The translations under genes were made by a program, and so were the position numbers. A DNA stretch of 43,936 nucleotides from assembly GCA_002376725.1 (NCBI GenBank), contig DFOM01000045.1:1-43936 (forward strand), in the 5' to 3' direction. A model generated the notes under the pieces. The model did not search any database, was not told the DNA's origin, and worked only from the letters and a program-made list of their open reading frames with translations. This document shows, piece by piece, positions 41,384-43,936 of the stretch; within the stretch, counting starts at the first letter, position 1, and each line of letters starts with the position of its first letter. The stretch comes from Cloacimonetes bacterium UBA3541. Its GTDB lineage: Bacteria; Cloacimonadota; Cloacimonadia; Cloacimonadales; Cloacimonadaceae.

Positions 41384-43531
41384 TCAGTTATAGTTAATTT
41401 CTGATGGGATTGTAATAGATACTTTCACAAAAAAGGTTGCCGTATCTTTAGTAAATCTACCTAAAATATCAGTTGATGAAAATCTTTCCACTTGAGTCTG
41501 GTTAGTTTTATAGCCCATATAGAAAAAGCAATTTCTTTTAAATTCATATCTAAGATTCGCATAATAGCTAATATGAGAGAAAACTTCTTCACTTTCATAA
41601 TTACTAAAACCAAGACCTGTAGTGATTCCTAAATAGAGATTTGGATTATATTGAATTTTGGCATTAATAACAGAGTATTGATCATCCAGTTGGACTTCTA
41701 TTGGACCTGAACCATAATCAACTATATTTTTGCGGGGATAATCATATTTGTTAAAATTCCAGCTTAATGAATAGAAAAATTTTTGGGCAAGATAACCCTG
41801 TATATAAGTGATTAATCTATTTAGTTGATAAGTTTCATTCAATGTATAAATTAAAGTATTGGCATTTCCAAGATTGACAGCAACATAAAACCAGGTCCAT
41901 TTATCCAGAGTTATAGTACTATTAATTTCATAATAATAATGCTCTTGCCAGAAGTCATCAAAGATATTTCCATATTTTGCCTGCAGATTTACTCTTAACT
42001 TTGGCTTTAAATCAAAGGTTAAATTTCCGTAAAGAGCACATTCTGAAGAGGTCTCATTATTATGGAACCAATCACTAAAATCAACACTTAGAAAACTCGT
42101 CATTTTTTTTAAGAAACCATAGCCCGGTTTTGAAGTCCAGGAAGAAGAAATACCATAGCATTGACGGTTTTTATAATAAAGATATCCAGCATCGGCATAA
42201 ATATCTTTACTGGTCCTGGAATAATATATAGAATTATCAAAGTTACCAGGGTAATAATTCAACGAGCAATCGGCAAAATATCCTTTTTTTATGGAATTTT
42301 CTTCAGCTTGTTCGTCTTTTCTAATACTTCCTATCACTGATGATTTAAGAAGAAGTTTATCCGTCAGTTGTATATCATAATTTCCGTTATAAAGGTGATT
42401 GTAGTAACCCTTATTTGTTCTGCTTACAAGAGCATTACCTAAAGTAATATGGGCAAATTTAGGAATAAAAGATATTATCTGGAAGTAATCATCATAATTA
42501 ATAATCTGTCCATCTTGCATAACTTTTTCATCAAAAGCACCCAAAATTCCCCATTTATTTTTTCCTGAGGTTCCAGTGGCTTTATAGGCAAAAGTAGGTT
42601 TATTTATATTGCGAGAATAAAATACGGTATTATCAACTCCAAATGCATCCATATCTTCAATAAAGAAAAACCGATTTTCTTCATATAAATAAGGAATATC
42701 CAAATTATAAATATTCATTGCATCATCCGGAGGTACATCTGAAAAATCTGGATTTATACTCAATTTTACATTCATATCTGAAGCTGGTTTGAAAGCTATA
42801 TCCACCCCCAACATATCAGGGTCAAAACTGGTGGTTTTATTGACTAAGTCGTAGCTTTTAACAAAATAGGGCTTTATTTTTAAATCAATATCCTTAGTAA
42901 TTGGTTGATGAAGGATAATTTCATGAGCACTATAAAAGTAGTTTCTTTTCTGCTTGATATGAGCATAAGGACTGCTATAGGTCTCATTTGAAGCTTGATT
43001 ATAACGGGTAAGAATTAAATAAAAGTGATAAGGAACTGTATTCCGAAAACGTAGGGAACCTAAAGGAATTGTGAAAGTAACATTCCATAAGGAATCATTA
43101 TAAGAAGATTCATAAGAATAATTACTATTCCATTGATTATCTATATTCATATCTTCTCTTCTGATTCCATCTACTAAATGTCCACTTGGATAAGCCATAA
43201 AAACATAAGAAAAATAAGTATCAGGCATTGTAATGAGCTGAACTCTAACATAATCAGCTCCTATATATTCATCTCTTCTTGCTGAATAGCCAGTCGCAAA
43301 AGTCTCATTTATAGCGCAACGAAAGTGAATCATCAGTTTATTATCGTCTTGCCAAATCCAGGCTTTTGTTTTTAAAGATTCAGGCATTAAATCATCTGGA
43401 TCAATTCTTACAAAATCATCAATGAGATTACTGTCTTCTAATACTGGTTCGCGGGAATAAGGAACCTCTATGGCTTGCAGATAAAAAAACATAATAGCCA
43501 TAAGAATGCTACAGATAAATACTTTTTTCAT
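41384..43531 (-). CDS. DUF5916-type outer-membrane protein with N-terminal CBM9-like domain
   Basis: A 715-residue protein with a signal peptide (residues 1-20, ending LQAIE). The N-terminal 210 residues look like the carbohydrate-binding-family-9-like beta domain that opens many DUF5916 proteins (KAWIWQDDNKLMIHFRC, WNVTFTIPLGSLRF). The DUF5916 signature follows: LSINPDFSDVPPDDAMNIYN, then LYEENRFFFIEDMDAFG. The rest is a long run of amphipathic strands typical of an outer-membrane barrel. Function of the family is unknown; a role in glycan binding or uptake is only suggested by the N-terminal domain. It follows the ABC permease gene by 22 bases and is probably in the same operon. Confidence 0.82.
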   Translation of the reverse strand: MKKVFICSILMAIMFFYLQAIEVPYSREPVLEDSNLIDDFVRIDPDDLMPESLKTKAWIWQDDNKLMIHFRCAINETFATGYSARRDEYIGADYVRVQLITMPDTYFSYVFMAYPSGHLVDGIRREDMNIDNQWNSNYSYESSYNDSLWNVTFTIPLGSLRFRNTVPYHFYLILTRYNQASNETYSSPYAHIKQKRNYFYSAHEIILHQPITKDIDLKIKPYFVKSYDLVNKTTSFDPDMLGVDIAFKPASDMNVKLSINPDFSDVPPDDAMNIYNLDIPYLYEENRFFFIEDMDAFGVDNTVFYSRNINKPTFAYKATGTSGKNKWGILGAFDEKVMQDGQIINYDDYFQIISFIPKFAHITLGNALVSRTNKGYYNHLYNGNYDIQLTDKLLLKSSVIGSIRKDEQAEENSIKKGYFADCSLNYYPGNFDNSIYYSRTSKDIYADAGYLYYKNRQCYGISSSWTSKPGYGFLKKMTSFLSVDFSDWFHNNETSSECALYGNLTFDLKPKLRVNLQAKYGNIFDDFWQEHYYYEINSTITLDKWTWFYVAVNLGNANTLIYTLNETYQLNRLITYIQGYLAQKFFYSLSWNFNKYDYPRKNIVDYGSGPIEVQLDDQYSVINAKIQYNPNLYLGITTGLGFSNYESEEVFSHISYYANLRYEFKRNCFFYMGYKTNQTQVERFSSTDILGRFTKDTATFFVKVSITIPSEINYN

Positions 43532-43553
43532 TATTCAATCCTTAAATATTAGT

Positions 43554-43936
43554 TCAAGAAGAAGCACTTTTATAATGCTTTAACATAGAGATTGTGCCCC
43601 AATAGGCAAGATAAGAAAATAAAAGAGTAATAATGATTACTATTAAAAACAAAGAACCTTTTTGTTCTCCTCTGATTGCCATTAAGGGAAAATTGCCTAT
43701 TACTATGACGGGTATTAGGTAAGTAAAAACCCATCTAAGTATTTTATTCCGAAAAATTGCGGTTGGAAAAGTGGAAAGTGAAAAAAACGAAGATATTAAG
43801 GAAATAAAAGCATCCAGACGAACAAATATAATAGAACCAAGATAAATCAGAATATTAAAAGCGGTAAAAATCAGAGTGGCAAAACAAATCATCGCCAGAT
43901 AACTAAGAATACTCACTAAAGAAATATCTATTGTAT
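43554..43936 (-). CDS. ABC-2 type transporter permease, partial (5' end outside window)
   Basis: The frame is open to the window edge; a GTG at 43916 is only an internal codon, not a reliable start. The visible 127 residues have three to four hydrophobic helices and the family-like stretch RLDAFISLISSFFSLSTFPT, followed by ILRWVFTYLIPVIVIGNFPL. This resembles the C-terminal half of the DUF990 ABC-2 permeases (daunorubicin/fluoroquinolone-exporter-like). Partner permease and ATPase would lie beyond the window on this strand. Confidence 0.72.
   Translation of the reverse strand, partial: TIDISLVSILSYLAMICFATLIFTAFNILIYLGSIIFVRLDAFISLISSFFSLSTFPTAIFRNKILRWVFTYLIPVIVIGNFPLMAIRGEQKGSLFLIVIIITLLFSYLAYWGTISMLKHYKSASS

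Overview
The window looks like a chromosomal segment from a low-GC Gram-negative bacterium of the FCB group. My best inference is Candidatus Cloacimonadota. The signs are a secreted C10 (streptopain-like) protease ending in a Por/T9SS-type sorting tail, a large outer-membrane protein with SprA-like motifs, a DUF5916 barrel protein, and lipoproteins beside an ancient-looking ribosomal/RNA polymerase cluster. The lineage is inferred from protein content only. The sequence contains no rRNA, CRISPR array or plasmid origin.

Layout. (1) 1-2099, minus: a partial secreted cysteine protease. (2) 2205-16378, minus: one long translation/transcription cluster, in transcription order tRNA-Thr(TGT), tRNA-Tyr, tRNA-Gly, tRNA-Thr(GGT), tuf, rpmG, tRNA-Trp, secE, nusG, rplK, rplA, rplJ, rplL, a terminator-like palindrome, rpoB, rpoC, rpsL, rpsG and a strong terminator. 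The tRNA-tuf block has the same order as E. coli thrU-tyrU-glyT-thrT-tufB. fusA does not follow rpsG. (3) 16515-22294, minus: a probable umuD / giant outer-membrane protein / TauE-SafE transporter operon, preceded by a TPR lipoprotein gene with its own terminator. (4) 22528-31382, plus: a membrane protein, a divergent polysaccharide deacetylase, uppP, holA and malQ, tightly packed; then tRNA-Leu, a PIN-PhoH ATPase, and an alanine racemase carrying an unexplained C-terminal domain of about 250 residues.

(5) 31.7-41.3 kb: an accessory island. It starts and ends with copies of the same family of modular double hairpins (about 85 bp near-identical direct repeats 9.3 kb apart, plus a second shared module). 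Inside are a truncated DDE transposase, a type I restriction-modification operon (hsdM, hsdS, an Abi_C-like gene, hsdR) with overlapping reading frames, a 49-codon ORF whose start overlaps the hsdR stop, and a lipoprotein with a trypsin-like protease domain. The Abi_C-like gene wedged between hsdS and hsdR by ATGA-type overlaps, and the hairpin modules framing the cassette, are the best candidates for something undescribed. (6) 41384-43936, minus: a DUF5916 outer-membrane protein and the end of an ABC-2 type permease cut by the window edge.

How the parts work together: region 2 builds ribosomes and RNA polymerase. Region 4 mixes envelope precursor metabolism (UppP, Alr, deacetylase), replication (delta subunit) and glucan metabolism (MalQ). 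Region 5 is probably a horizontally acquired defence cassette. Residue numbers are my own counts from the translated sequence. All family assignments are by eye from motifs, not from database searches.
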